A stretch of 15,288 bases of DNA. It comes from CSSED10-109M sp964349455 (GTDB lineage: Bacteria; Bacillota_I; Bacilli_A; RF39; UBA660). Location: positions 1-15,288 of the forward strand of contig CAYGGG010000019.1 in the NCBI GenBank assembly GCA_964349455.1. Reading direction: 5' to 3'. Positions within the stretch are counted from its first letter, which is position 1. Every line of letters begins with the position of its first letter. The notes beneath the pieces are model-generated. The model had not been told where the DNA came from. It was given only the letters and a program-made list of their open reading frames with translations, and ran no database searches. A program made the translations under genes and the position numbers. Below are positions 6,671 to 12,610 of this stretch, piece after piece.

Positions 6671-7210
6671 ATGGATATAAAAGGAACAAAAACAGAAAAA
6701 AACTTACAAGAAGCATTTGCCGGCGAATCACAGGCAAGAGTAAAATACAATTATTACTCAAAACAGGCCAAAAAAGAAGGGTATGAGCAAATTGCCGCTA
6801 TTTTTGATGAAACATCAGATAACGAAAAAGAACATGCAAAACTATGGTTTAAATTGCTACATGGTGGTTCAGTACCAGTAACAACTGAAAATTTAAAAGA
6901 TGCTGCAGATGGTGAAAACTTTGAATGGTCAGAAATGTACTTTCAATTTGCTAAAGAAGCAAGAGAAGAAGGTTTTGATGATATTGCATTAAAATTTGAA
7001 GGGGTTGCGCTAGTTGAAAAAGCACATGAAGAAAGATATCTTGCTTTGTTAGACAATGTAAAAAATAACACTGTTTTTTATAAAAACAATGAAATAACTT
7101 GGAAATGTCGTAATTGTGGTCATATTTATACTGGAAAAGAAGCAATTAGACTTTGTCCAGTTTGTGATCATCCACAAGCTCACTTTGAAGAAAGAGCAGT
7201 AAACTATTAA
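6671..7210 (+). CDS. rbr: Rubrerythrin
   Basis: A 179-residue non-haem iron peroxidase that reduces hydrogen peroxide in the cytoplasm using electrons from rubredoxin or a flavoprotein. The four-helix diiron domain shows E19 (GES), E52-x-x-H55, the EAREEGF helix near 96-102 and E116-x-x-H119, the usual ligand pattern. A C-terminal rubredoxin-like domain has C146/C149 and C162/C165 in CxxC pairs that bind one Fe(Cys)4. Length and domain order match classical rubrerythrins. The start at 6671 follows AAGGAGG (6658-6664). Such proteins are typical of anaerobes and microaerophiles, which suggests the lifestyle of this organism. It has its own promoter but lies only 26 bases after oapA, so read-through from the OLE/oapA unit is possible. 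Confidence 0.95.
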   Translation: MDIKGTKTEKNLQEAFAGESQARVKYNYYSKQAKKEGYEQIAAIFDETSDNEKEHAKLWFKLLHGGSVPVTTENLKDAADGENFEWSEMYFQFAKEAREEGFDDIALKFEGVALVEKAHEERYLALLDNVKNNTVFYKNNEITWKCRNCGHIYTGKEAIRLCPVCDHPQAHFEERAVNY

Positions 7211-7216
7211 AAAAGA

Positions 7217-7245
7217 TTGAAAAAACAAAATAAATTTGTTATAAT
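7217..7245 (+). promoter_or_regulatory. Promoter of the tRNA-Met gene
   Basis: TTGAAA (7217-7222), a 17-base spacer and TATAAT (7240-7245), preceded by TGT (extended -10). Transcription would start about four bases before the tRNA. Confidence 0.85.
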
Positions 7246-7255
7246 TGTTTTTTCT

Positions 7256-7332
7256 GGCGAAGTAGCTCAGGTGGTTAGAGCACACGGCTCATATCCGTGA
7301 GGTCGGGGGTTCAAATCCCTCTTTCGCTACCA
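7256..7332 (+). tRNA. tRNA-Met (CAT), elongator type
   Basis: A complete 77-base cloverleaf with CCA encoded. The acceptor arm is GGCGAAG/TTTCGCT with G-T wobbles at both ends, the D arm GCTC/GAGC, the anticodon arm CACGG/CCGTG with loop CTCATAT (anticodon CAT), the variable loop AGGTC, and the T arm GGGGG/CCCTC with loop TTCAAAT. CAT is used by initiator Met, elongator Met and lysidine-modified Ile tRNAs. The G1-T72 pair, the GGCG...CGCTA ends and the CCGTG-AGGTC-GGGGG stretch closely follow the Bacillus elongator tRNA-Met. An initiator would have a 1-72 mismatch and three G-C pairs at the anticodon stem base. It is a single gene, not part of a cluster. Confidence 0.9.
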
Positions 7333-7340
7333 AAATGTAA

Positions 7341-7370
7341 AAAAATGAATTATCATTTTTTTTTTATTAA
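7341..7370 (+). terminator. Terminator after tRNA-Met
   Basis: AAAAATGA (7341-7348), loop ATTA, TCATTTTT (7353-7360), then a run of T. The stem is AT-rich and weak, but the long T-tract makes it a plausible intrinsic terminator. Confidence 0.6.
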
Positions 7371-7374
7371 AAAG

Positions 7375-7383
7375 TGATATAAT
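7375..7383 (+). promoter_or_regulatory. Extended -10 promoter for the beta-propeller gene
   Basis: TGA-TATAAT (7375-7383), about 36 bases before the Shine-Dalgarno site AAGGAGG (7412-7418). The -35 region falls in the T-tract of the preceding terminator and has no good hexamer. Confidence 0.6.
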
Positions 7384-7425
7384 AATCTTGGGAGTAACCA
7401 TACTTCAAATTAAGGAGGAAAAAAA

Positions 7426-9231
7426 ATGATTGAATTTTTAAAAAAAGGAGTACCGGTTTTAATTATCTTAACGACAGTTAGTTTAATTTATTTAACCTAT
7501 CAAATGATAAATCGCGAAATAATTGAAATCAAAAATGAACCAGATCAAGTTAGGACATATGCAGACATATATGATGTTATTAAAAAAACAACAAACCGCG
7601 AAGGGAATTTTTGGCGAAGTTTAGATATGGCGATGGATGAGAGGGCGACTGAAAAAAGCGCACCTGATTTCTCTGACACTAATATTCAAGTTGCTGGTGT
7701 CCAAGAAGCCGATATTATAAAAACAGACGGAAATTATATATATGCATTAACATTTCAGTATTTATATATTATAAAAGCAGAAAATGGCCAATTAGAAGAG
7801 GTCGCCAAATTAGAAATCGGTAATGGCGCAACCGGAGAAACATTCTTTGAAATATATCTTCACGAAAACAAATTAATTGCACTAAAAAATATTTATGCAA
7901 GCGTTTGGCGTGATGATAATAAAATGGAAGATTATTATCAAGGATTCAACAATAGTAAAATAGGGGTTGTTGTTTTTGACATTACTGATAAAGCAAATCC
8001 TAAAAAAGAAAGTGAACTTTCGCAAAGTGGCTATTATCTCTCATCAAGAATGATTGGTAGTAAACTATATTTAATATCAAATTATCATGTTTATGATGAT
8101 ATTATTGAAAAAGAAGATGAAACTACCTTTGTGCCAATGGTTTCAAATGGTGAAGAAAAACCAATCCCGATTAGAGATATATATATTATGCCAAATCCAA
8201 TTTCAGCATCATATTTAACAATTTCAGGACTTGATGTGACAAATTCTAAAAATTTCGTATCGGTTAAATCAGTGTTAGGATCAGGGTCAAATATATATGC
8301 AAGTCTAGAAAACTTATATGTTGCAACTTATGATAGCCAAACAGTGAACAAGGTTACTAAAAGTAAAACCAATATTATTAAGTTTTCATTAAAAGATGGA
8401 ATAATAGCTTTAACAGCTTCAGAATCAGTTGATGGTTATATTTTAAATCAATTTTCAATGGATGAATTTGATCAATATTTCCGAATTGTTACAACTACTG
8501 ATGAGTATTCTTTTGGTGAAAAAGATGACGTCGTGTCATCAATTGATACAAATAATTCAAAAAATAATTTGTATGTTTTAGATAGTAATTTAAAAGTGGT
8601 TGGTCAGATTATTGATTTAGCAAAAGATGAACGAGTTTACTCAGTTCGCTTTGATGGTAATATTGGATACTTTGTTACCTTTAGACAAGTAGATCCTTTA
8701 TTTACGGTTGATTTATCAAATCCACAAAAACCAGTTATTTTATCAGAATTAAAAATTCCCGGATTTTCAGAATATTTACATGTCTATAATGAAAATTATT
8801 TATTTGGTTTGGGAAAAGAAGCTGATGATGAGGGGCGTATTTTGGGAATGAAAATTTCGATGTTTAATATTAGTGATAAAACTAATGTGACCGAACAATA
8901 CAAAAAGAGAGTAGGTAATGAATTTACTTGGTCGGAAGCATCATATAACCATAAAGCAATCTTAATCTCACCGGCAAGAGATTTAATTGCATTTCCAGCA
9001 GGAAATGATTATATGGTTTATACTTTTAACGAAGATGGCTTTAAACAATTAGCTAAATTAACTTTTAACGAAGATGAATACTTCTACCAGTCATTAAGAG
9101 GATTTTATATTGATAATCATCTATACGTTCTTGGTTATAATAATATTGCATCATACGATTTAGAAACGTTTGCAAAAACTGCAAGTTTAACTTTAGACGA
9201 AACAAAACCAGATATAATCAGACCATATTAA
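7426..9231 (+). CDS. Membrane-anchored extracellular beta-propeller protein
   Basis: A 601-residue protein with a short basic N-terminus and one hydrophobic segment (about 9-27) that acts as a signal anchor; no lipobox cysteine or cleavage site is evident. The rest is predicted outside the cell. The stretch around 86-106, including GVQEADIIKTDGNYIY, is the hallmark of the beta-propeller domain family found in secreted proteins of clostridia, other Bacillota and some archaea. Repeated blade-like strands follow (VVVFDITDKANPKK, LTISGLDVTNSKN, LYVLDSNLKVVGQ, FTVDLSNPQKPVILSEL, MFNISDKTN). The length is normal for the family, whose function is not established; adhesion or ligand binding is possible. 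It has its own promoter, a strong Shine-Dalgarno site and a terminator, so it is monocistronic. Residues 63-90 may be a flexible linker. Confidence 0.85.
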   Translation: MIEFLKKGVPVLIILTTVSLIYLTYQMINREIIEIKNEPDQVRTYADIYDVIKKTTNREGNFWRSLDMAMDERATEKSAPDFSDTNIQVAGVQEADIIKTDGNYIYALTFQYLYIIKAENGQLEEVAKLEIGNGATGETFFEIYLHENKLIALKNIYASVWRDDNKMEDYYQGFNNSKIGVVVFDITDKANPKKESELSQSGYYLSSRMIGSKLYLISNYHVYDDIIEKEDETTFVPMVSNGEEKPIPIRDIYIMPNPISASYLTISGLDVTNSKNFVSVKSVLGSGSNIYASLENLYVATYDSQTVNKVTKSKTNIIKFSLKDGIIALTASESVDGYILNQFSMDEFDQYFRIVTTTDEYSFGEKDDVVSSIDTNNSKNNLYVLDSNLKVVGQIIDLAKDERVYSVRFDGNIGYFVTFRQVDPLFTVDLSNPQKPVILSELKIPGFSEYLHVYNENYLFGLGKEADDEGRILGMKISMFNISDKTNVTEQYKKRVGNEFTWSEASYNHKAILISPARDLIAFPAGNDYMVYTFNEDGFKQLAKLTFNEDEYFYQSLRGFYIDNHLYVLGYNNIASYDLETFAKTASLTLDETKPDIIRPY

Positions 9232-9261
9232 AAAAAATCTAGATTAATTTCTAGATTTTTT
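9232..9261. terminator. Bidirectional terminator between convergent genes
   Basis: AAAAAATCTAGA (9232-9243), loop TTAATT, TCTAGATTTTTT (9250-9261): a perfect 12-bp stem with A-run and T-run on either side. It serves the beta-propeller gene on the + strand and the minus-strand metalloprotease-like gene, whose TAA stop lies in the loop. Confidence 0.9.
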
Positions 9262-10233
9262 CAATACCAATGATTTAGGTTGACTACTATTTAAAATATT
9301 TTTAATTTTATAAGCAGTATCTAAACGAACATTTTTAAATAAATGATCAAGATTAGGGTGATGTTCAATTTTTTTTATAATCAAATAATCAAAAAAATCT
9401 TGTGTTGCTTTAACATTTTTAACACCCCAATTAAAATCATTTTTTTCTAACATTTTTTCAGTTAAAATTTCAATAATATTATCTTTCGATTCAACTAATT
9501 GAGCAATTGGATAATCTTTCAAAAAATAATATTCCATTAATGAAAAATCAGTTAATAGTTTTGATCTACAATTAGCAAAATCAATCAATTCTAATTTTTC
9601 AAACACCATATTATATCTTTCGTCTAAACGATTATTTTCATATTTATTGATAATAGATTTTAAATAGTTAACATTATTTTGATACAAACGAAAAAGTGGA
9701 TTATTAATATTATTCAAAAAGATATTATTAGCATTAATATTGGCATCAATTTCAGATTCAAAATAATTGCAATATTGCTGATGAAAATCTGGAAAATATT
9801 GGGAAACTAAAATATTGTTTAATAATTGATAATTATTCTTATTAAATATGCCTTTGCCAATTGAATTTTCAATTTGCATAAATTGATGAGCATGCCAAAA
9901 TTCATGAAGCGTTGCTTGAACATATTTAAATGTTGTTTCATATTTAGATTTTTTTCTTAAAAAATTTAGATAATAATAATGAAGACCATTAATTTTTATT
10001 TCTTTTTCCTTATTATTTTTATAAGCACAATAAGCAGGTAAGTTTAAATTACTACTTTTGTTTAAATAAAATATATTGTAAGGAACATTAATTTCATAAT
10101 AATTACCAGCTTGATTTAAAATATAATTAATCATAATATTTAAATCATTAGGATACAATGTATTTTCATTAACAATTTTATTCTCTATTTTAATAATATC
10201 TTTATAATTTTTAAAAAAATTAATATTATTAAT
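9244..10233 (-). CDS. Putative zinc metalloprotease-like protein (HExxH), likely ATT start
   Basis: A 329-residue protein I do not recognise as a named family. With the proposed start it carries LHEFWHAHQ with H110-E111-x-x-H114, a zinc-protease signature. About 45 residues later comes YFESEIDANINANNIFL (157-173), whose acidic residues could supply the third ligand, as in gluzincins and loosely resembling the ExxAN stretch of ImmA/IrrE-type proteins. There is no signal peptide or membrane helix. It is rich in Asn, Tyr, Lys and Ile. The first ordinary start codon in frame is a TTG at 10158 without a Shine-Dalgarno site. The frame stays open and protein-like for 25 more codons, up to an ATT at 10233 placed seven bases after the GGGGG core of AGGGGGTGAT, with an extended -10 just upstream. 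ATT 10236 is the alternative. It stands alone between two terminator/promoter borders. Confidence 0.65.
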   Translation of the reverse strand: MNNINFFKNYKDIIKIENKIVNENTLYPNDLNIMINYILNQAGNYYEINVPYNIFYLNKSSNLNLPAYCAYKNNKEKEIKINGLHYYYLNFLRKKSKYETTFKYVQATLHEFWHAHQFMQIENSIGKGIFNKNNYQLLNNILVSQYFPDFHQQYCNYFESEIDANINANNIFLNNINNPLFRLYQNNVNYLKSIINKYENNRLDERYNMVFEKLELIDFANCRSKLLTDFSLMEYYFLKDYPIAQLVESKDNIIEILTEKMLEKNDFNWGVKNVKATQDFFDYLIIKKIEHHPNLDHLFKNVRLDTAYKIKNILNSSQPKSLVLKKSRN

Positions 10234-10236
10234 AAT

Positions 10237-10246
10237 ATCACCCCCT
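10237..10246 (-). promoter_or_regulatory. Shine-Dalgarno site pointing to an ATT start codon
   Basis: On the minus strand AGGGGGTGAT (10246 to 10237) differs from the ideal anti-SD complement AAGGAGGTGAT by one substitution over its length. The only in-frame codons at working distance are two ATTs (10236 and 10233); no ATG, GTG or TTG lies within range in the open frame. Confidence 0.65.
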
Positions 10247-10257
10247 AAACGACATTT

Positions 10258-10266
10258 ATTATAACA
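10258..10266 (-). promoter_or_regulatory. Extended -10 promoter of the metalloprotease-like gene
   Basis: On the minus strand TGT-TATAAT (10266 to 10258). The predicted start near 10251 leaves a leader of about 18 bases containing only the Shine-Dalgarno site. No good -35 hexamer is visible. Divergent to the popT promoter. Confidence 0.6.
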
Positions 10267-10303
10267 TAATAAAAAATAAAATCTACCATTAATCTTTTAA
10301 AAA

Positions 10304-10312
10304 TGATATAAT
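10304..10312 (+). promoter_or_regulatory. Extended -10 promoter of popT-uppP
   Basis: TGA-TATAAT (10304-10312), no clear -35. The predicted start is about 12 bases before GAGGTG (10325-10330), the Shine-Dalgarno site of the DUF368 gene. It is back-to-back with the promoter of the minus-strand gene; the two -10 elements are about 40 bases apart. Confidence 0.65.
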
Positions 10313-10334
10313 GATAGAGATATTGAGGTGAAAA

Positions 10335-11168
10335 ATGAAAGTAACGTATACGTTTTTATCAGGAATTATAATTGGGATGGCTAATGTAATACCAGGAGTG
10401 AGTGGTGCAACATTAGCAATTAGTTTAGGTGTTTATGAAAATTTATTAGAAGCAATTACTAATTTTCATAAAAATATTAAAAAAAATCTTCTGTTTTTAT
10501 TAGTTTTAGGACTGGGAGCATTAACTGGTATTTTTTTCTTAGCAAAAGGAATTGTTTTTTCATTTGAAAAATATCAATTATTTACTGTTTGTTTTTTTAT
10601 TGGTTTAATCTTAGGTGGAATACCCTTTATTTTTCAAAAAACAAATAAAAAATTTAACTTTACTAATCTTTTCATTTTTATAGTATCATTTGCAATAATA
10701 TTTATCATTGGTTTAATTAATGTTGAAAATGAAACAATTAGTCAGGATTTGACTATAGTCGAATATTTGAAAATAACGATTGCTGGTTTTATTGGAAGTG
10801 GCTCAATGATTATCCCAGGAATCAGTGGTGCTTTTATTTTAGTTGTAATGGGCTATTATAATTTTATTATTGAAAAAATTAATGATATAACAAATCCAGC
10901 GTTATTCAAAGAAAGTATTATTGTATTATTATTTTTTGGAATAGGGGTTTTACTAGGGATTTATTTAATTGCAAAAATAATTAAATATTTAATAACAAAA
11001 TATCAAAACATTACCTATGTTATAATTTTAGGAATTATTTTTGCTTCAATAATCGTATTGTTAATTCCATTACTGAAACTCAACATTGTTTTTGGTCAAG
11101 CAATAATTGCCTTGTTATTAATTGATGCTGGATTCTTTATTTCATACTATATTGGAGTGAATAAATGA
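10335..11168 (+). CDS. popT: DUF368 / PopT-type polyprenyl-phosphate transporter
   Basis: A 277-residue polytopic membrane protein of the DUF368 family. The two halves each carry a re-entrant-type motif, IPGVSGAT at 19-26 and IPGISGAF at 160-167, showing an internal duplication as in inverted-repeat transporters. Around nine hydrophobic segments are visible. DUF368 members (PopT) have been reported to return undecaprenyl phosphate from the outer to the inner membrane face for reuse. The next gene, uppP, overlaps by four bases (ATGA) and makes exactly that substrate by dephosphorylating the diphosphate, which fits this role well. The start at 10335 follows GAGGTG. The family call is certain; transport in this organism is inferred from family and operon partner. 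Confidence 0.9.
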   Translation: MKVTYTFLSGIIIGMANVIPGVSGATLAISLGVYENLLEAITNFHKNIKKNLLFLLVLGLGALTGIFFLAKGIVFSFEKYQLFTVCFFIGLILGGIPFIFQKTNKKFNFTNLFIFIVSFAIIFIIGLINVENETISQDLTIVEYLKITIAGFIGSGSMIIPGISGAFILVVMGYYNFIIEKINDITNPALFKESIIVLLFFGIGVLLGIYLIAKIIKYLITKYQNITYVIILGIIFASIIVLLIPLLKLNIVFGQAIIALLLIDAGFFISYYIGVNK

Positions 11169-11962
11169 TTGGGATAATTATTTTAAGCATTATACAAGGG
11201 ATTACCGAATTTCTCCCCATTTCTTCCTCAGCTCATTTAATCATCGCTCGTGAAGTATTTAACATTGGATCATCAATTACTAGTGAAATGGCCTTATCTT
11301 TTGATTTAGCAGTTCATCTAGGAACTTTAATTGCAATTATTGTCTATTTCTTTAGTGAATTGTTTTTAATTTTAAGAAAAGGAATTTCGACTGGTTTAAA
11401 AGAAAAAGAAGGCAAAATATTTTGGTTTATTATAATAGCAACAATACCAGGGGCATTAGCTGGATTTATATTTGAAGATATAATTGAAAATATGATTAGA
11501 GGAAATTTATACTTAATTGCCGCTACATTAGCTTTAATGGGTTTCATTATATATTATGTAGATAAAATAAGCGAAAAATCAAAAACAATTTTTCAATTAA
11601 ATTTTAAAAATATTGTTTTTATTGGATTGATGCAAGCATTTGCTCTAATTCCCGGTTTTTCAAGGTCTGGGACAACGATAGCCGCTGGTCGCTTAATGAA
11701 GTTAAATCGTGAAGATAGTGCTAAATTCGCCTTCTATTTAGCGATTCCGATAACACTAGGAGCTATTATGTATAAAGGTAAATCAACTTTTATATTAGTT
11801 AATGAATATTATCTTATTTTTATTGTTGGCGTTGTGGTTTCATTTTTAACCGGACTAATTGTCATTAACTTTTTATTAAATTATTTAAAGAGAAATGATT
11901 TAAAAATATTTATGTGGTATCGTTTATTATTAGCAATCATTATTATTTTATTAACAATTTAA
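11165..11962 (+). CDS. uppP: Undecaprenyl-diphosphate phosphatase (BacA/UppP)
   Basis: A 265-residue membrane enzyme that removes one phosphate from undecaprenyl diphosphate released by peptidoglycan and polysaccharide polymerisation. The family motifs are intact: QGITEFLPISSSAHL at 11-25 (the Q/ExxxE pair Q11 and E15, and H24), H51 in FDLAVHLGT, and PGFSRSGTT at 163-171 with R167, which bind the diphosphate and metal. Roughly eight membrane segments are present and the length is standard. The start ATG at 11165 overlaps the stop of the DUF368 gene, so the phosphatase and the putative flippase are made together. In other bacteria UppP overproduction gives bacitracin resistance. It supplies carrier lipid to both ftsW-dependent wall synthesis and the TagO-type enzyme in this window. 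Confidence 0.96.
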   Translation: MIGIIILSIIQGITEFLPISSSAHLIIAREVFNIGSSITSEMALSFDLAVHLGTLIAIIVYFFSELFLILRKGISTGLKEKEGKIFWFIIIATIPGALAGFIFEDIIENMIRGNLYLIAATLALMGFIIYYVDKISEKSKTIFQLNFKNIVFIGLMQAFALIPGFSRSGTTIAAGRLMKLNREDSAKFAFYLAIPITLGAIMYKGKSTFILVNEYYLIFIVGVVVSFLTGLIVINFLLNYLKRNDLKIFMWYRLLLAIIIILLTI

Positions 11963-11981
11963 AAAGACCATTGGTCTTTTT
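11961..11981. terminator. Bidirectional terminator between uppP and def
   Basis: AAAAAGACC (11961-11969), loop ATT, GGTCTTTTT (11973-11981): nine perfect pairs with A- and T-runs for both strands. The stop codons of both convergent genes overlap its edges. Confidence 0.9.
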
Positions 11982-12528
11982 AAATTAATCTAATTTCTTC
12001 ATCAGTGTAATAAGGCTTTTCATGATCAATTTTATCCCAAAATAAAATACCTTCAAGATGATCAATTTCATGTTGAAAAGCAATAGCTACTTCATCACGA
12101 ATACGATGGGTTATTTTTTTGCCATTTTGATTGAACCCTTCAACGGTGATGCGAGCATATCTTAAAACATGACCTTCAACTTCGCGACTAACACTTAAAC
12201 AGCCCTCACCCTCAAAAGCGGCAATTTGTTCAAGTGAATGACTAACAATTTTTGGATTTACAATCACATATTCAACAAATTCATTTTCAATAAATTCATG
12301 AACGACAACAATGATTCTTTTTAAAATACCAACTTGCGGAAAAGCAAGACCCATTCCTGGCCGTAAACTATATTTTAAACATTGTTCTTCAATTTGACTA
12401 TATTTTAAATGCTTAATAATATCTTTGATTATTTTTTTTTCTTCTTTACTAATTGGGAATTTAACCGGAAATGCTGTTTTTCGTAAGATTGGATTAGATT
12501 CGTCAAGAATCTGTAAAGCTTTAAACAT
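11980..12528 (-). CDS. def: Peptide deformylase, type 2
   Basis: A 182-residue metalloenzyme that removes the formyl group from the first methionine of new proteins. The three family motifs are present: GMGLAFPQVG at 58-67 (usually GLAAPQ; here Ala is Phe), EGCLSV at 108-113 with metal ligand C110, and HEIDH at 153-157 with E154 catalytic. The insertion between the first helix and motif 1 (KYSQIEEQCLKYSLRPG) is characteristic of Gram-positive type 2 enzymes, and the length fits. The start is the ATG at 12528, with AAGGGTGAT just upstream; the longer open frame to 12648 runs across the promoter region and reads as low-complexity Phe/Leu-rich sequence, so it is not part of the gene. Transcribed alone, convergent with uppP and divergent from ftsW. 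Confidence 0.95.
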   Translation of the reverse strand: MFKALQILDESNPILRKTAFPVKFPISKEEKKIIKDIIKHLKYSQIEEQCLKYSLRPGMGLAFPQVGILKRIIVVVHEFIENEFVEYVIVNPKIVSHSLEQIAAFEGEGCLSVSREVEGHVLRYARITVEGFNQNGKKITHRIRDEVAIAFQHEIDHLEGILFWDKIDHEKPYYTDEEIRLI

Positions 12529-12547
12529 AATATCACCCTTTAATAGT

Positions 12548-12556
12548 ATTTTATCA
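12548..12556 (-). promoter_or_regulatory. Extended -10 promoter of def
   Basis: On the minus strand TGA-TAAAAT (12556 to 12548). The predicted start near 12541 would put the Shine-Dalgarno site AAGGGTGAT almost at the 5' end of the mRNA. No strong -35 is seen. Confidence 0.5.
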
Positions 12557-12565
12557 CAAATTAGT

Positions 12566-12593
12566 TTGAAAAAGAATAGGGGTGTGATATTAT
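12566..12593 (+). promoter_or_regulatory. Promoter of ftsW
   Basis: TTGAAA (12566-12571), a 16-base spacer, TATTAT (12588-12593) preceded by TGA. The Shine-Dalgarno site GAGGTGG (12600-12606) follows at once, so the leader is very short. Confidence 0.55.
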
Positions 12594-12610
12594 AAAAAAG
12601 AGGTGGTTTG

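Noticed and set aside
6951..7285. Two minus-strand open frames opposite rubrerythrin and the tRNA
   Set aside because: They read through the complement of a certain gene and a tRNA and resemble no protein.
7256..7332. tRNA-Ile (lysidine CAT) or initiator tRNA-Met
   Set aside because: The G1-T72 pair and anticodon and variable-arm sequence follow the elongator Met pattern; initiator features are absent.
12608..12610. TTG start for ftsW at 12608
   Set aside because: The adjacent ATG at 12611 has better spacing from the GAGG core and is the stronger codon.
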